Below, in pieces: positions 36,661 to 47,121 of a DNA stretch of 64,000 bases. Every line of letters starts with the position of its first letter. Positions within the stretch are counted from its first letter, which is position 1. The translations under genes were made by a program, and so were the position numbers. Source of the stretch: Clostridium sp. JN-9 (GTDB taxonomy: Bacteria > Bacillota > Clostridia > Clostridiales > Clostridiaceae); NCBI RefSeq assembly GCF_004103695.1, contig NZ_CP035280.1:3159192-3223191 (forward strand), written 5' to 3'. The notes under the pieces are model-generated. The model was not told the origin of the DNA. It ran no database searches and saw only the letters and a list, made by a program, of their open reading frames with translations.

Positions 36661-37329
36661 TTATTTTGTAGTACCACCATGGAAATAGCACTCATAAACT
36701 TTATTCTGACAATAATAGATTTCCTCATATCCCTGAAACCAATCTGAAGTTCCATTGACGGAGCACCGATAAAGAAACTTTTTATCTTGAAACAATCTAG
36801 GTCCGCGAAAAGGCAGTTCTTCTGATACCATAGATAGCGCTGCTTTTAGAAAATCTCCGCTGAAGTCATCGCTTAAAACTCTCCCGCTGTAATTCATTGC
36901 ATAAACAGGATTATCCTTCACCCATACAGCCTCTTCACCGGAAAACATTTCGCCGCCAAGATATGTATCAATGTACAATAGATCTCCATCCCTATACTGA
37001 AAATCATGAGAACGCGGTCTTGAACTTTCGACTTCTGCTCCTTTACCAGCGTATGTCTTTCTTTTAGCTGTAATGAGAAACTCAATAATTTTATAGTGGT
37101 TTGCAGGTACTTGAACTATTTTTTTCTGACATTCATCATCTTTTACTAAATGATCAATGGTTACAAGAAAAACTTCACTCAAACGTATCAGATTTTCAAT
37201 ATCAGGATATGCCTGCCCCGACTCCCACTTTGCAACTGCCTGACGAGATACATACAGCATATCTGCAAGTTCTTCCTGAGTAAGTCCTTTGCTTTTGCGA
37301 ATCAACTGGAGTTTTTCAGAAAAATTCAT
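36661..37329 (-). CDS. XRE-family regulator with DUF5680 domain
   Basis: This 222-residue protein has an N-terminal helix-turn-helix (SEKLQLIRKSKGLTQEELAD, SRQAVAKWESGQAYPD) and a C-terminal DUF5680-type domain (YKIIEFLITAKRKTYAGKGA to YECYFHGGTTK). DUF5680 is of unknown function and may sense a ligand. The gene is visibly richer in G+C than its neighbours, which suggests recent acquisition. agaaggtg precedes ATG 37329. Confidence 0.88.
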   Translation of the reverse strand: MNFSEKLQLIRKSKGLTQEELADMLYVSRQAVAKWESGQAYPDIENLIRLSEVFLVTIDHLVKDDECQKKIVQVPANHYKIIEFLITAKRKTYAGKGAEVESSRPRSHDFQYRDGDLLYIDTYLGGEMFSGEEAVWVKDNPVYAMNYSGRVLSDDFSGDFLKAALSMVSEELPFRGPRLFQDKKFLYRCSVNGTSDWFQGYEEIYYCQNKVYECYFHGGTTK

Positions 37330-37486
37330 TGTTTTGCACCTTCTTTCTTACATTTAGAATAGCGCATCCCAAGCCAAATTACCAACAGGCCGCAGTTGCA
37401 TTTATGCTACTTTTAGTTTCCAATGATAACATTAATTATTATTTATCTGCTTGTTATATAATCCAGATCAAACATACCATAAGAAA

Positions 37487-37533
37487 CAAAAAAAGTGAAA
37501 GTACTCAAACTATAACAGTTTGAATCCTTTCAC
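37487..37533 (-). terminator. Terminator of tRNA-Thr
   Basis: A long stem (gtgaaag/ctttcac extended by caaact/agtttg) is followed on the minus strand by a run of seven T. Confidence 0.88.
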
Positions 37534-37545
37534 TTGCTTATTTAT

Positions 37546-37621
37546 TGGTGCTCCCGGCAGGATTCGAACCTGTGGCCTACTGATTACGAATCAGTTGCGC
37601 TACCAGCTGCGCTACGGGAGC
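37546..37621 (-). tRNA. tRNA-Thr (CGT)
   Basis: Full cloverleaf with encoded CCA (tgg at 37546-37548). The anticodon loop reads ttCGTaa between actga and tcagt. It is a single-gene transcript with its own terminator. Confidence 0.96.
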
Positions 37622-37893
37622 ATGACTATTCTTACCAAAATATCCATAACTAAGACAATAAATCAATATATTATTTACTCTTTTATAAGATTTACCTCTT
37701 AATTATATTCCCTAAACATATGAAATTCAAGCCTTAAGTGAAAAGTTGAAAAGTGAACATGACTTGTATTAATTGAAATAATAAAAATCCTCTTTATTTT
37801 CCAGTTTATTATTAAATAAATTGTTTAGAATAATTTATAGCATAGTATCATATTTTATCTTCATCTTTCGTCTAATATCTTCTTCCTATAGAC

Positions 37894-37934
37894 TTTGACT
37901 TTCTTTGACCTTTATATTACTATGTATATGTAAT
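37894..37934. promoter_or_regulatory. CtsR-type operator overlapping the hsp18 promoter
   Basis: Read on the minus strand, GGTCAAA-GAA-AGTCAAA (37894-37910) matches the CtsR heptad repeat. On the plus strand the same bases hold a -35 TTGACC (37905-37910), 18 bases from TGTAAT (37929-37934). The rest of the 384-base gap 37622-38005 shows only AT-rich sequence with short gtgaaaag-type repeats near 37737-37757. Confidence 0.75.
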
Positions 37935-38005
37935 AAAGATAAAGATAAAAAGAACTTAAAAATCTTTATCAAAACAAAATATATGATTTATGGGAGGTTA
38001 TATAT

Positions 38006-38455
38006 ATGTTTGATTTAGTACCTTTTAGAAGAAATAATAATTCATTATCAAGAGGTGATTATTTTGATGAGTTTATGAATAACTTCTTTGGCGATGATTT
38101 TCTAGCTCCTGTAGGTTTTACAGGTATGGGTAATGGTTTTAAGGTAGATTTAAAGGAAAATGAAGATTCTTATATGATTGAAGCTGATTTACCTGGAGTA
38201 AATAAAGATTCAATAAATGTTGAATATAAAGATAATTATTTAACAGTTGGTTCAAAACGTGAAGATAACTTCGAAGATAACAAAGATAATTATCTTAGAC
38301 GTGAAAGAAGATATGGAGAATTTAAGAGATGTTTTTATATAGATAATGTTAAGGAAGACCAAATAAAAGCATCATTTAAAGATGGAGTATTAAAAATCAA
38401 TCTGCCAAAATCTGAACCAGGAGTTAATAAATCCAGAAAGATTAATATTGAATAA
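38006..38455 (+). CDS. hsp18: Hsp20-family small heat-shock protein
   Basis: This 149-residue alpha-crystallin-domain chaperone holds unfolded proteins during stress. The core runs from ~45 to 140 (FKVDLKENEDSYMIEADLPG ... SFKDGVLKINLPK) with a short N-terminal arm. gggaggt precedes ATG 38006. The CtsR-type site upstream suggests heat induction through CtsR. It matches the clostridial Hsp18 type in length. Confidence 0.93.
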   Translation: MFDLVPFRRNNNSLSRGDYFDEFMNNFFGDDFLAPVGFTGMGNGFKVDLKENEDSYMIEADLPGVNKDSINVEYKDNYLTVGSKREDNFEDNKDNYLRRERRYGEFKRCFYIDNVKEDQIKASFKDGVLKINLPKSEPGVNKSRKINIE

Positions 38456-38469
38456 TCATCTTGTAAAAA

Positions 38470-38508
38470 CAAAATCCTTGTATATTATTTTACAGGGATT
38501 TTGTTTTG
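38470..38508. terminator. Bidirectional terminator between hsp18 and dnaB
   Basis: caaaatcc...tgta pairs with taca...ggattttg, with T-rich tails on both sides. Confidence 0.85.
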
Positions 38509-38515
38509 CAATAAA

Positions 38516-39850
38516 TTAATCTCTATGAATTACATCTAAATTGCCAAATTTACTGAACTGACCAAGCCAAGCCAGCTTTACTACGCCTGTTGGACCGTTT
38601 CTTTGTTTTGCAATTATACATTCAGCCACATTTTTTTCTTCTGTTTCCTTGTTGTAATACTCATCTCTGTATAAGAACATTACTATATCCGCGTCCTGTT
38701 CTATAGATCCTGACTCTCTTAAATCTGAAAGCATTGGTCTATGATCAGTTCTCTGTTCTGGAGCACGAGACAGCTGTGAAAGTGCAATTATTGGGCAATT
38801 CATTTCCTTTGCCAGCGCTTTTATGGATCTTGATATTTCAGAAACCTCCTGCTGTCTGCTTTCAGAGCCCCTGGTACCTGACATAAGCTGTAGATAATCT
38901 ATTACTATCATATCAATACCATATTCTATTTTTAATCTTCTGCACTTTGACCTCATTTCCATAATATTTATACCTGGAGTATCATCGATATAAATTTTAG
39001 CTCCACCTAGAGGGCCTGAGGCCTTAGCTATATTTTCCCAATCCCTATCATCCAGATCTCCTGTTCTAAGCTTTAACATATCTACATTTGCCTCAGCGCA
39101 TAGAAGTTTATAGGCTAATTGTTCTTTTGACATTTCCAAAGAAAATACAGCCACACTTTTCCCGGCTCTTAATGCTGCATTTTCTACAAGATTTAACGCA
39201 AAGGTTGTTTTACCCATTGAAGGTCTTGCTGCAACTAGTATCATATCTGACTTTTGAAAACCTGATGTTTTAGCATCTAATTCTGTAAAACCTGATGGAA
39301 TTCCAGTTGTTTCGCCTTTGTTATTAAAAAGTCTTTCTATTTCAGCAAAACCTCTCTCAAGAACAGTACTCATTGGCTCAAAATCAGAAGTACTTCTATT
39401 ATCTGCAATATTGAATATTTTTTTCTCTGCAAAGTCAAGTACAGAAGCTACATCATCCTGCTTGTTATAGCTGTTATTTATTATTTCTGATGAGGACCTG
39501 ATGAGCTTTCTGAGAATTGACTTATCCTTAACAATTTTAATATATTCCTGAACATTTGCAGTGGTTATAATAGATGTATAAAGTCCACTTATATATGTAA
39601 CTCCCCCTACTCCTTCTAACAAATTTTTTGATTGAAGATTTTCGGAAAGTGTAACCATATCAACAGCTATATCTTTTTGATAAAGTTCCTTTATTGTACT
39701 AAAAAGTATTTTATGAGCATCTTTATAAAAATCATCTTCTGACAAACTCTCAACTGCCTGAGCTATAGAAGTTTTATCTGCAATCATTGCACCTAATACA
39801 CTCTGCTCTGCTTCAATATTATGGGGCATACTTTTAAGCGGTGAATCCAT
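38516..39850 (-). CDS. dnaB: Replicative DNA helicase DnaB
   Basis: This 444-residue ring helicase has the N-terminal primase-interacting domain (PHNIEAEQSVLGAMI) and a RecA-like core with Walker A ARPSMGKTTFA, Walker B MIVIDYLQLM and GSIEQDADIVMF. No intein is present. It is the last gene of the rplI-lonC-dnaB run. Its probable loader pair is at 22938-24891. Confidence 0.96.
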   Translation of the reverse strand: MDSPLKSMPHNIEAEQSVLGAMIADKTSIAQAVESLSEDDFYKDAHKILFSTIKELYQKDIAVDMVTLSENLQSKNLLEGVGGVTYISGLYTSIITTANVQEYIKIVKDKSILRKLIRSSSEIINNSYNKQDDVASVLDFAEKKIFNIADNRSTSDFEPMSTVLERGFAEIERLFNNKGETTGIPSGFTELDAKTSGFQKSDMILVAARPSMGKTTFALNLVENAALRAGKSVAVFSLEMSKEQLAYKLLCAEANVDMLKLRTGDLDDRDWENIAKASGPLGGAKIYIDDTPGINIMEMRSKCRRLKIEYGIDMIVIDYLQLMSGTRGSESRQQEVSEISRSIKALAKEMNCPIIALSQLSRAPEQRTDHRPMLSDLRESGSIEQDADIVMFLYRDEYYNKETEEKNVAECIIAKQRNGPTGVVKLAWLGQFSKFGNLDVIHRD

Positions 39851-39898
39851 TTACAGCACTTCCTATCAACTAGGAAACTAGCTTTTTAGCACATAATG

Positions 39899-41785
39899 CT
39901 AAAAAACTAGTTTCATTAATTCTTCTATATTTCCCACGCACTTAACTTCAATATCATTAAGACCATGAGGAATCTCTTTTTCATTATCATTAGGAATAAT
40001 AACAAGCTTTATTCCTTTTCTTCTGGCACCATATATTTTTTCAAATATTCCGCCTACTGGTTTAATATTTCCTCTAAGTGATATTTCTCCTGTTACAGCT
40101 ATATCCTGCTTTATTGGCTTGTTCAATAGTGCACTTATAATACATACTGTAATTGCAGCACCTGCTGATGGTCCGTCAATTTTACCGCCGCCTATTACAT
40201 TTACATGAATATCATAGTCATTTATATCTTTATCTGTTATTTTTCTAATAACAGATGCGGCATTAAAAACTGAATCCTTTGCCATACTCCCGGCGGTATC
40301 GTTAAATCTCACTGTTCCCTTTCCCTTTGACTTTGCCTCAAAAACTGCAGCTTCAATTTCTATTGTAGAACCAATATAGCCGCTGACACCTAGTCCATAT
40401 ATATGTCCTATTTCAAATGGCTTATCATTATTAATATTTTCAAGCTGCACCAATCTGCTTATACCAATTACTTTATCTAAATCTTCCATAGTAATCTTAT
40501 TAATCTCGCCGCTATCATTATTATTAAGTGCAAAACCATAAACATCGGATAATATATTAACAGCTTTTCTTCCTTCAATAGTATACCTGCTGATAGCTTC
40601 GGAAACTCCGGCCTCTAATTCAATATTAAGTTTCTGTGCTGCATTTTTTACTATTTTTTCTATATCCTTAGCTGAAAGAGGCTCAAAGTAAACCTCTGTA
40701 CATCTGGATCTTAATGCAGGACTAATTTCATGAGGCTCTTTGGTAGTTGCTCCAATTAATATAAAATCTGCAGGAGCTCCATTTTCAAACAAATATTTAA
40801 TATATTTAGGTGTATTCTCGTCCTCAGGATCATAGTATGAAGATGAAAACTCTACTCTTTTATCTTCTAAAACCTTTAATAATTTATTTTGAAGTATTTC
40901 ATCTAATTCACCTATTTCATCAATAAATAAAACTCCGCCATGGGCATCCGTAACCAATCCTGGTTTTGGCTCTGGTATGCCAATTTCCGCCAGATCCCTT
41001 TTACTTCCCTGATATATAGGATCATGGACTGAACCTAATAATGGATTGGTTATCTCCCTTGGATCCCATCTAATGGTAGTTCCATCAACTTCAACAAACT
41101 TTGCTGTTTTAGAAAATGGAGTATGCTTACGTTTCTTTGCCTCTTCTAAAGCCAGTCTGGCTGCTGTTGTTTTTCCTACTCCAGGTGGACCATATAAAAT
41201 TATATGTTGTGGATAAGGTGATGCTATCTTTGAAATAAGTGCCTTTATTGCCCTTTCTTGTCCAACAATTTCATCGAAACTTTCTGGTCTAAGCAATGTT
41301 TGGACATTTCTAGATAGTTTTTTTGAATCCATAACCTTTAATTGAGCATACTTTTTTAGAGTTTTTGAGTTTTCAGGACCTTTTCGCTTTTTTATAACGC
41401 TAAGTCTGATTTCCTCCATATACTTATCCTGCTTTTCAATTAGCAGTCTCTCAACTTGGGATTCTATTTTATTTTGTACATATCGTTTTGCCAAAGCCTC
41501 GGATATCCATTTATTTGTATCATCAATAGCTGCATATAATTCTTTTTTACCTGGAACAATTTCTAAACCCTTGCCGTCACTTATTATTTTATTTATTCCA
41601 TATATTCTGTCGCAGGCATCATCACTTTTTATAAATCTTTGCAGCTTATATTTTGTAATTCTCGCCTTTAAAGTGGATTCTTTTATTAAATTTTTTACAA
41701 TTTCATACATAATGCTTATTTGTGTGTCTAATGGCACTGTATCAGGAATGTCCTTTCCTATAAAATCAGTATACTGTGATTTCAA
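39899..41785 (-). CDS. lonC: LonC-type ATP-dependent protease
   Basis: This 628-residue S16 protease has an N-terminal helical region, an AAA+ domain (Walker A GPPGVGKTTAA, Walker B GVLFIDEIGELD) and a C-terminal Lon protease domain. The Ser-Lys dyad is in GGGKIDGPSAGAAIT and GGIFEKIYGARRKG. The domain layout lacks the large Lon N-domain and fits the clostridial/spore Lon C group. It sits between rplI and dnaB, the usual clostridial arrangement. Confidence 0.9.
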   Translation of the reverse strand: MKSQYTDFIGKDIPDTVPLDTQISIMYEIVKNLIKESTLKARITKYKLQRFIKSDDACDRIYGINKIISDGKGLEIVPGKKELYAAIDDTNKWISEALAKRYVQNKIESQVERLLIEKQDKYMEEIRLSVIKKRKGPENSKTLKKYAQLKVMDSKKLSRNVQTLLRPESFDEIVGQERAIKALISKIASPYPQHIILYGPPGVGKTTAARLALEEAKKRKHTPFSKTAKFVEVDGTTIRWDPREITNPLLGSVHDPIYQGSKRDLAEIGIPEPKPGLVTDAHGGVLFIDEIGELDEILQNKLLKVLEDKRVEFSSSYYDPEDENTPKYIKYLFENGAPADFILIGATTKEPHEISPALRSRCTEVYFEPLSAKDIEKIVKNAAQKLNIELEAGVSEAISRYTIEGRKAVNILSDVYGFALNNNDSGEINKITMEDLDKVIGISRLVQLENINNDKPFEIGHIYGLGVSGYIGSTIEIEAAVFEAKSKGKGTVRFNDTAGSMAKDSVFNAASVIRKITDKDINDYDIHVNVIGGGKIDGPSAGAAITVCIISALLNKPIKQDIAVTGEISLRGNIKPVGGIFEKIYGARRKGIKLVIIPNDNEKEIPHGLNDIEVKCVGNIEELMKLVF

Positions 41786-41798
41786 AGTTATCCTCCTT

Positions 41799-42242
41799 TT
41801 ATAATTCTGTGATAACCACTTTCACTTTAGTAGAAATTTCAGGATAGAGCTTTATTTCTACATCATAACTACCAAGTTGCCTTATGGTTTCTACAACAAT
41901 TTTTTTCTTATCAATTTTTAGATTATATTGTTTATTCAATTCTTCTGAAATATCTTTACCAGTAATTGATCCAAAAAGTCTGCCATTCTCCCCGCATTTT
42001 ACTGATAACTTTATTTCCTTACCTTTAATTTTCTCTGCTAATTTTTGAGCTGCTTCAACTTCTGCTAACTTTTTTCTTCTTTCAGCTTCATTTTTATTAT
42101 TTAATATGTGCATATTTACTTCGTTTGCTTCTTCAGCCAGCTTTCTAGGAAATAAGAAATTTCTGGCATAACCATCTGAAGCATTTACAACTTGACCTTT
42201 CTTTCCAACATTTTTAACATCTTTTAATAATATAACTTTCAT
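41799..42242 (-). CDS. rplI: Ribosomal protein L9
   Basis: This 147-residue 50S protein begins [20 protein letters not shown], with the conserved N-domain, the long central helix and the C-domain. ATG 42242 follows aaggtga; the frame's GTG at 42251 overlaps that site. The start overlaps the gdpP stop by a few bases, so translation is coupled. Confidence 0.96.
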   Translation of the reverse strand: MKVILLKDVKNVGKKGQVVNASDGYARNFLFPRKLAEEANEVNMHILNNKNEAERRKKLAEVEAAQKLAEKIKGKEIKLSVKCGENGRLFGSITGKDISEELNKQYNLKIDKKKIVVETIRQLGSYDVEIKLYPEISTKVKVVITEL

Positions 42243-42243
42243 A

Positions 42244-44232
42244 TTATTCACCTTCCCTTAAGTATTTCTCTATAGCTTGTTTTAGTAATTCAATAGCTTC
42301 TTCAAGCTTTTTATCTGAAATTTTTGTACCAGCCATAGTCATGTGCCCTCCACCGCCAAGTGTTTCCAGTATTATCTGCACATTAATATCACCAAGGGAT
42401 CTTCCACTTATATATATATCCTCTCCTATTGTAACAAAAACAAATGAAGCTTGAATACCTGTAATATTTAGTAGCTCATCCGCAGCTTGTGCAGCCAATA
42501 CAGTATCTTCTATTTCTGGTGGACATACTGCAATTGCAATATTGTTTTTAACTACAGCTGATTTTATTATATCAGCTCTTTTTAAATATGTGTCAAGATC
42601 ATCTGAAAAAAGTTTTTTAACATCTATAGTATCAGCACCTAGTTTTCTCAAAAATGATGCTGCTTCAAATGTTCTTACACCAGTTTTAAAATAAAAATTT
42701 TTCGTATCTACGCATATTCCCGCCAGCAGTGCTTCCGCTTCTACAGGCTTTAGCTTTGGCTTTTCCAGCATATATTGAATCATTTCTGTAACTAATTCAC
42801 AGGTTGAAGATGCATATGGTTCTATATAGCTTAATAATGCTCCTTCTAAATAATCTGTTGATTTTCTGTGGTGATCTATTATCACCAGCTTTTTAAATGA
42901 TTCAACTAACTCCAGATTTTGAACATATCCTTTGTTGTGAACGTCTAAAACTATGAGTAAGCTATTGTCGTCTTTAGTTTCCATGCATTTTTTACTATCA
43001 ATAAAGGCAGAATCATAATCAGCTTCACTTTTTAATTTATCCATCATTCCCTTTATACTATTATTAGTACCATCTAAAACTATATAACATTCTTTATTTA
43101 ACGCTTTTATTGTACTATAAATACCTACTGCTGCCCCTAAGCAATCTATATCAGGATTAATATGGCCATGTATATACACATTACTGCTTTCATTTATCAG
43201 ATCAACTAAGGCATGAGCAATAACCCTGGATCTCACTTTAGTCCTTTTCTCTATTTCTCTTGTCTTTCCTCCATAAAAATCAAGTTTTTCACCGCTCTTT
43301 ACTATAGCCTGGTCTCCACCCCTGCCAAGTGCCAGTTCTTTTGCAGAAACTGCGTAACTTTCGTTATTGAATGGATTACCTCCGTTTCTGCCAACACCAA
43401 CACTAAGTGTTACAGTAAGTTTATTTCCCATACTGATTTCTCTCATACTGTCTAATATTTCAAATCTTTTTTTCATTTCTTCTTCAACATATTTGTTTTG
43501 TAATGTCAAAACATATTTATTTGAAGAATATTTTTTTACCATAGCATTTAAACCTTGGGCATAACTATTAATTGTTCTTTCTATTTCTGCAATTAATAAT
43601 GGTTTTTTGTCTTCCTCAGTACTTTTTATAACTTCATCTAAATTATCAACTTCAATCAGCATAACTGCCTCCTTATTTGACTCTACGCTGTTAATTAAGT
43701 TAAATACATCTGTAACATCATAAAAGTAAAGGAGCATAATTTTATCATTAAGATTTTTATAATCTCCAAGATCTATTAAATTTGTATATATATTAAAGTA
43801 CTTTTCGTTTAATTTAACATATTTAAATACAGTTTTTTTCCCATCCATAGCTAATTTTAAGTTAAAGTCTTTCAATACATCATTTATATTAGATTCAAAT
43901 ATATCGCTTCCATCTAATATAGATGATAAATTTTGATTATACCACAATATATTTCCTTTGTTACCTATTATAATTAATGGAAATGGAAGCTTTACTAATG
44001 TGTTCCTTGTAGCTAAATCAAGCTTTGAAGAAAAATCCTCTATGAACTTTTTCCATTCATATTTTTTTTGTTTTGTATTTTTTACGTTATATAATACAAG
44101 CAGTCCATATAAAGCAATTGCTATTCCTCCAATATATATATGTCCATATAAAAACAATATAAATATTAATACAGCTATGGACACCATATATATTTTATTC
44201 TCAGTTATAAAATAATTGTATTTATTATCCAT
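42244..44232 (-). CDS. gdpP: c-di-AMP phosphodiesterase GdpP
   Basis: This 662-residue membrane protein has two N-terminal helices, a PAS domain (~75-175), a degenerate GGDEF domain (~190-310) and a DHH/DHHA1 phosphodiesterase. The last shows [22 protein letters not shown] and IDHHRKS, and ends [13 protein letters not shown]. It degrades c-di-AMP, controlling cell-wall and potassium balance. It lies upstream of rplI, as in other Firmicutes. Confidence 0.94.
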   Translation of the reverse strand: MDNKYNYFITENKIYMVSIAVLIFILFLYGHIYIGGIAIALYGLLVLYNVKNTKQKKYEWKKFIEDFSSKLDLATRNTLVKLPFPLIIIGNKGNILWYNQNLSSILDGSDIFESNINDVLKDFNLKLAMDGKKTVFKYVKLNEKYFNIYTNLIDLGDYKNLNDKIMLLYFYDVTDVFNLINSVESNKEAVMLIEVDNLDEVIKSTEEDKKPLLIAEIERTINSYAQGLNAMVKKYSSNKYVLTLQNKYVEEEMKKRFEILDSMREISMGNKLTVTLSVGVGRNGGNPFNNESYAVSAKELALGRGGDQAIVKSGEKLDFYGGKTREIEKRTKVRSRVIAHALVDLINESSNVYIHGHINPDIDCLGAAVGIYSTIKALNKECYIVLDGTNNSIKGMMDKLKSEADYDSAFIDSKKCMETKDDNSLLIVLDVHNKGYVQNLELVESFKKLVIIDHHRKSTDYLEGALLSYIEPYASSTCELVTEMIQYMLEKPKLKPVEAEALLAGICVDTKNFYFKTGVRTFEAASFLRKLGADTIDVKKLFSDDLDTYLKRADIIKSAVVKNNIAIAVCPPEIEDTVLAAQAADELLNITGIQASFVFVTIGEDIYISGRSLGDINVQIILETLGGGGHMTMAGTKISDKKLEEAIELLKQAIEKYLREGE

Positions 44233-44246
44233 TACTAAGCCCCCAG

Positions 44247-45239
44247 CTATTCTAATTTTCCTCGTCTTAAAGGGTCTAATTTTCTAAAATCCATAATAAT
44301 ATCGGCTAGTCCTGCGTACATATAAATTACCGAAAATGGCTGTTGTAAAACTGTAAAAATTATTATAAAAACTACAACTGCCTTGGATATATTAAATTTT
44401 CTTCTAAGAAAAAAGGTTAATAGTGAGATACCGTCAAGTATAAGTGCAATCTGAAGTAATACCTGCGAGGTAGTTACTATATATTCATAGCCGGATATTT
44501 TATATTTAGACAGCACTATACCTAGTAGCAAAAGGGTCACTAATACTACTCCTATTCTGCTGTTTAAATATATTTCCGTAAAAGGCCTCATTTCTTTCAT
44601 ATTAAATCTAAACTTTTTTAATATCATGCTGGTAATCTTATAGCTAAGAAATGCTGATACTAATCCACCAATTATTAAAAATGAAGGTATAAGATGCATC
44701 ACAAATTCTGGTGTAAATAATTTCATAGTATCTTGTAAAGGTTTTATCTGCTCAGCAGTTATCCCAAAATTTTTGTAAATTTTAATTGCTGAATCCATCG
44801 ACTCATTCAGCATTTTTAAGCCTGCAGTAATAAAACCCATTAATCCTCTTTTATCAATAAAGTTTAAATAAACTGTGTAATCAATAACAGTACCTAATGC
44901 TGAAGCTGCAGAAAGTAAAATAATTGTAATACCAGCTTTCATGTCTTTTTTTATACAATATCCTAATGTCAGCCCAGTTAATCCAAATACTACTGCAGAT
45001 GTAAGACCTCTTATAGGATCATATGTTAATCCAACTAATATGCCGCTGACCAATACTGCTGACAACGATACTTTAAAATTATGCCTTAAATATAATACTG
45101 TTACAGGTATGGGAAGCAGAAAAGTGCCAAATATCGAGAACCCTGGAACGTAAACATTTATCAGTGCTAATACAACAATTAATGCAGAAATTAATCCCGC
45201 TTCTACTATGGATTTAGTTTTAAGACTTCTGTTATCCAT
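44247..45239 (-). CDS. yybS: DUF2232 (YybS-family) membrane protein
   Basis: This 330-residue protein has eight or so hydrophobic helices and the YybS/DUF2232 start (SIVEAGLISALIVVLALINVY). The family is conserved next to gdpP and rplI, but its function is unknown. It is 14 bases upstream of gdpP. Confidence 0.85.
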   Translation of the reverse strand: MDNRSLKTKSIVEAGLISALIVVLALINVYVPGFSIFGTFLLPIPVTVLYLRHNFKVSLSAVLVSGILVGLTYDPIRGLTSAVVFGLTGLTLGYCIKKDMKAGITIILLSAASALGTVIDYTVYLNFIDKRGLMGFITAGLKMLNESMDSAIKIYKNFGITAEQIKPLQDTMKLFTPEFVMHLIPSFLIIGGLVSAFLSYKITSMILKKFRFNMKEMRPFTEIYLNSRIGVVLVTLLLLGIVLSKYKISGYEYIVTTSQVLLQIALILDGISLLTFFLRRKFNISKAVVVFIIIFTVLQQPFSVIYMYAGLADIIMDFRKLDPLRRGKLE

Positions 45240-45250
45240 TACTTCCTCCG

Positions 45251-45568
45251 TTATTCTCTTTCCTTAATGTGAGTATATAATCTAGTTAAATCCTTGCTTT
45301 CTTTTTCAATTTCATCCTGTTCAATTATTCCTGTCTTTAACTTCTTTTTTATTTGATCATCTACAGCTGCATAAGAATATCCTAATCTGTCACTTAAAAC
45401 ATATAGTATTATTATTGCCCCGGAAATACATTCCAAAATAGCATCATGAGCTACATTACTTCCCCGAGTTAACAATTTAAAAAAGTCTGCAATTATGCTT
45501 AATAATTCCGCCTTTAAATCCTCTATTATTTTGATGTTATACATTATATTCAAGTTATCTTTATTCAC
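45251..45568 (-). CDS. MazG-like protein
   Basis: This 105-residue helical protein resembles the short MazG-like family found before yybS in clostridia (KIIEDLKAELLSIIADFFKLL). The full NTP pyrophosphatase metal motifs are not clear, so catalytic activity is uncertain. It is the first gene before the insertion sequence at 45647. Confidence 0.7.
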   Translation of the reverse strand: MNKDNLNIMYNIKIIEDLKAELLSIIADFFKLLTRGSNVAHDAILECISGAIIILYVLSDRLGYSYAAVDDQIKKKLKTGIIEQDEIEKESKDLTRLYTHIKERE

Positions 45569-45816
45569 TAAAATTCATCCCCTTTTATGCCTATATTTCT
45601 ATTTTAGTTATCTTTATACATTTATGCAACAATACTTGTTCCTTTTCAGAGATTTCGCATCTAAATTCCAGTAAAAGATTTACTTTTACTGGAATTGTAT
45701 TTTATTGTACTTTCTTACATGGCTGGTAAATCAACAGACCGATATGTCGAAAAAATAGTTATAATTACCCTTACCCTAAGAAATTTTAATAATCGATTTC
45801 CAATTTTATTTTTATA

Positions 45817-47070
45817 TTAAGTCTTTTTAAATATTGGATTATTCCAGTTGTCATCTATAGTAAATCTTTCATCTTTTATATCTTCAATAATATCTATTTG
45901 AAGCATCCGTTTCTTTCTAAAACCTCTGATACATCTAAAAAAATATAACTGCATCAGATTAAACGCTATAATTATAAACATCAGTACTGTCTCTACGCCC
46001 GTAGGGCTATGAAGAAAGCAATGATCTAAATGCCATTCTGTTTTAAGCTGATGAAAGGCATTATTTTCTATATCCCACCTCTTGTGCATTATCTTCCACA
46101 AGGTTTCTACTGAGGCAAATTTGTCTGTTGTTATAATCCAGCCTTCTTTAATTTCTACCTTATCTCCAGTATGAATTTCTTCTATAAACCTTATAAATCT
46201 AACTTTGATAGTCGGATCTGATATTTCAAAATTATCTTCATCCCAAGCTTTAATTTTGGTATAGTCTTTACTTCCCTGCTTTACAATCCATTTCTTATCA
46301 GCCTCACGGCGCTTAAATAGAGCTAATGCATCCTTTACAATGAGAAGACGCTCATCTTTAACTCTTACTACTGCATTCATTCCTATTGAAAGGACTTCTT
46401 TTATCCAAGTAGATTTACAATATAAAGCATCAGCTACTATAATATCGGCAAAATGGTGATATTTACGATATAATTTTTTTATTAATCTTATACCTCCGGT
46501 GATTTCACCTTCATCTTTATTCGAACTATCTTTCTTAGGTTCAAGCATTTCTTGTCCTAAAATAACATGGGGATCCGAACCTACGGTAGTACAAACTACA
46601 GATCTGTGGAAATGACGAGTAGTGCCATCCTTATTCTTTCGTGAAAGACATTTGTCACAAAATTTTTTAGCACTTTCAAATAATTCTACACCATCTACAG
46701 CAACTACCTTTAAGCCATCTATGGTACCATTTCTAAATATCTTATTTTTTATCGTAGTTCTAATTATACTATCATGAATATTTTTCAAACCATTCAAATC
46801 AAAATCACTTAAGCAGCGCCTAACGGCATCAATGTGAATCATTTTAGTGTTTTTAGGTAATACTTTTTTAAATTTACCTTTTTTAAGCCAATGCTCTAAC
46901 CTGTTGAAACTTCTTATTTGAAGCATAAATCCAAACAAAACTACAAAGGTGATTGTTGAAATTTTTACTAGAGATTTTATCTTTTTATCCTCTAAGGTAT
47001 TGATTTTTTCACCTATATCGTATACTTTATTAATATAGGTGAGCATTTGTTTTAAATAACTTTTATTCAT
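45817..47070 (-). CDS. IS4-like DDE transposase
   Basis: This 417-residue transposase is complete and appears functional. DDE positions are the Asp in VVAVDGVELFE (~residue 125), the Asp in IIVADALYCKS (~215) and the Glu in RWDIENNAFHQLKTEW (~345). N-terminal ~100 residues are helical and basic. Its C-terminal half is identical to the partial copy at 2-598. The ribosome-binding site aaaggatg is part of a fold-back hairpin. Confidence 0.92.
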   Translation of the reverse strand: MNKSYLKQMLTYINKVYDIGEKINTLEDKKIKSLVKISTITFVVLFGFMLQIRSFNRLEHWLKKGKFKKVLPKNTKMIHIDAVRRCLSDFDLNGLKNIHDSIIRTTIKNKIFRNGTIDGLKVVAVDGVELFESAKKFCDKCLSRKNKDGTTRHFHRSVVCTTVGSDPHVILGQEMLEPKKDSSNKDEGEITGGIRLIKKLYRKYHHFADIIVADALYCKSTWIKEVLSIGMNAVVRVKDERLLIVKDALALFKRREADKKWIVKQGSKDYTKIKAWDEDNFEISDPTIKVRFIRFIEEIHTGDKVEIKEGWIITTDKFASVETLWKIMHKRWDIENNAFHQLKTEWHLDHCFLHSPTGVETVLMFIIIAFNLMQLYFFRCIRGFRKKRMLQIDIIEDIKDERFTIDDNWNNPIFKKT

Positions 47071-47076
47071 CTTAAG

Positions 47077-47121
47077 GCATCCTTTCTATTGTGTTGTGCA
47101 AAACTATTATAAAAAGGATGC
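47077..47121 (-). promoter_or_regulatory. Fold-back hairpin hiding the transposase ribosome-binding site
   Basis: gcatccttt and aaaggatgc form a perfect 9-bp pair (47077-47085 with 47113-47121). In the minus-strand transcript the 3' arm is the Shine-Dalgarno aaaggatg, seven bases before ATG 47070. Read-through transcripts from outside would carry both arms and be poorly translated. Confidence 0.65.
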
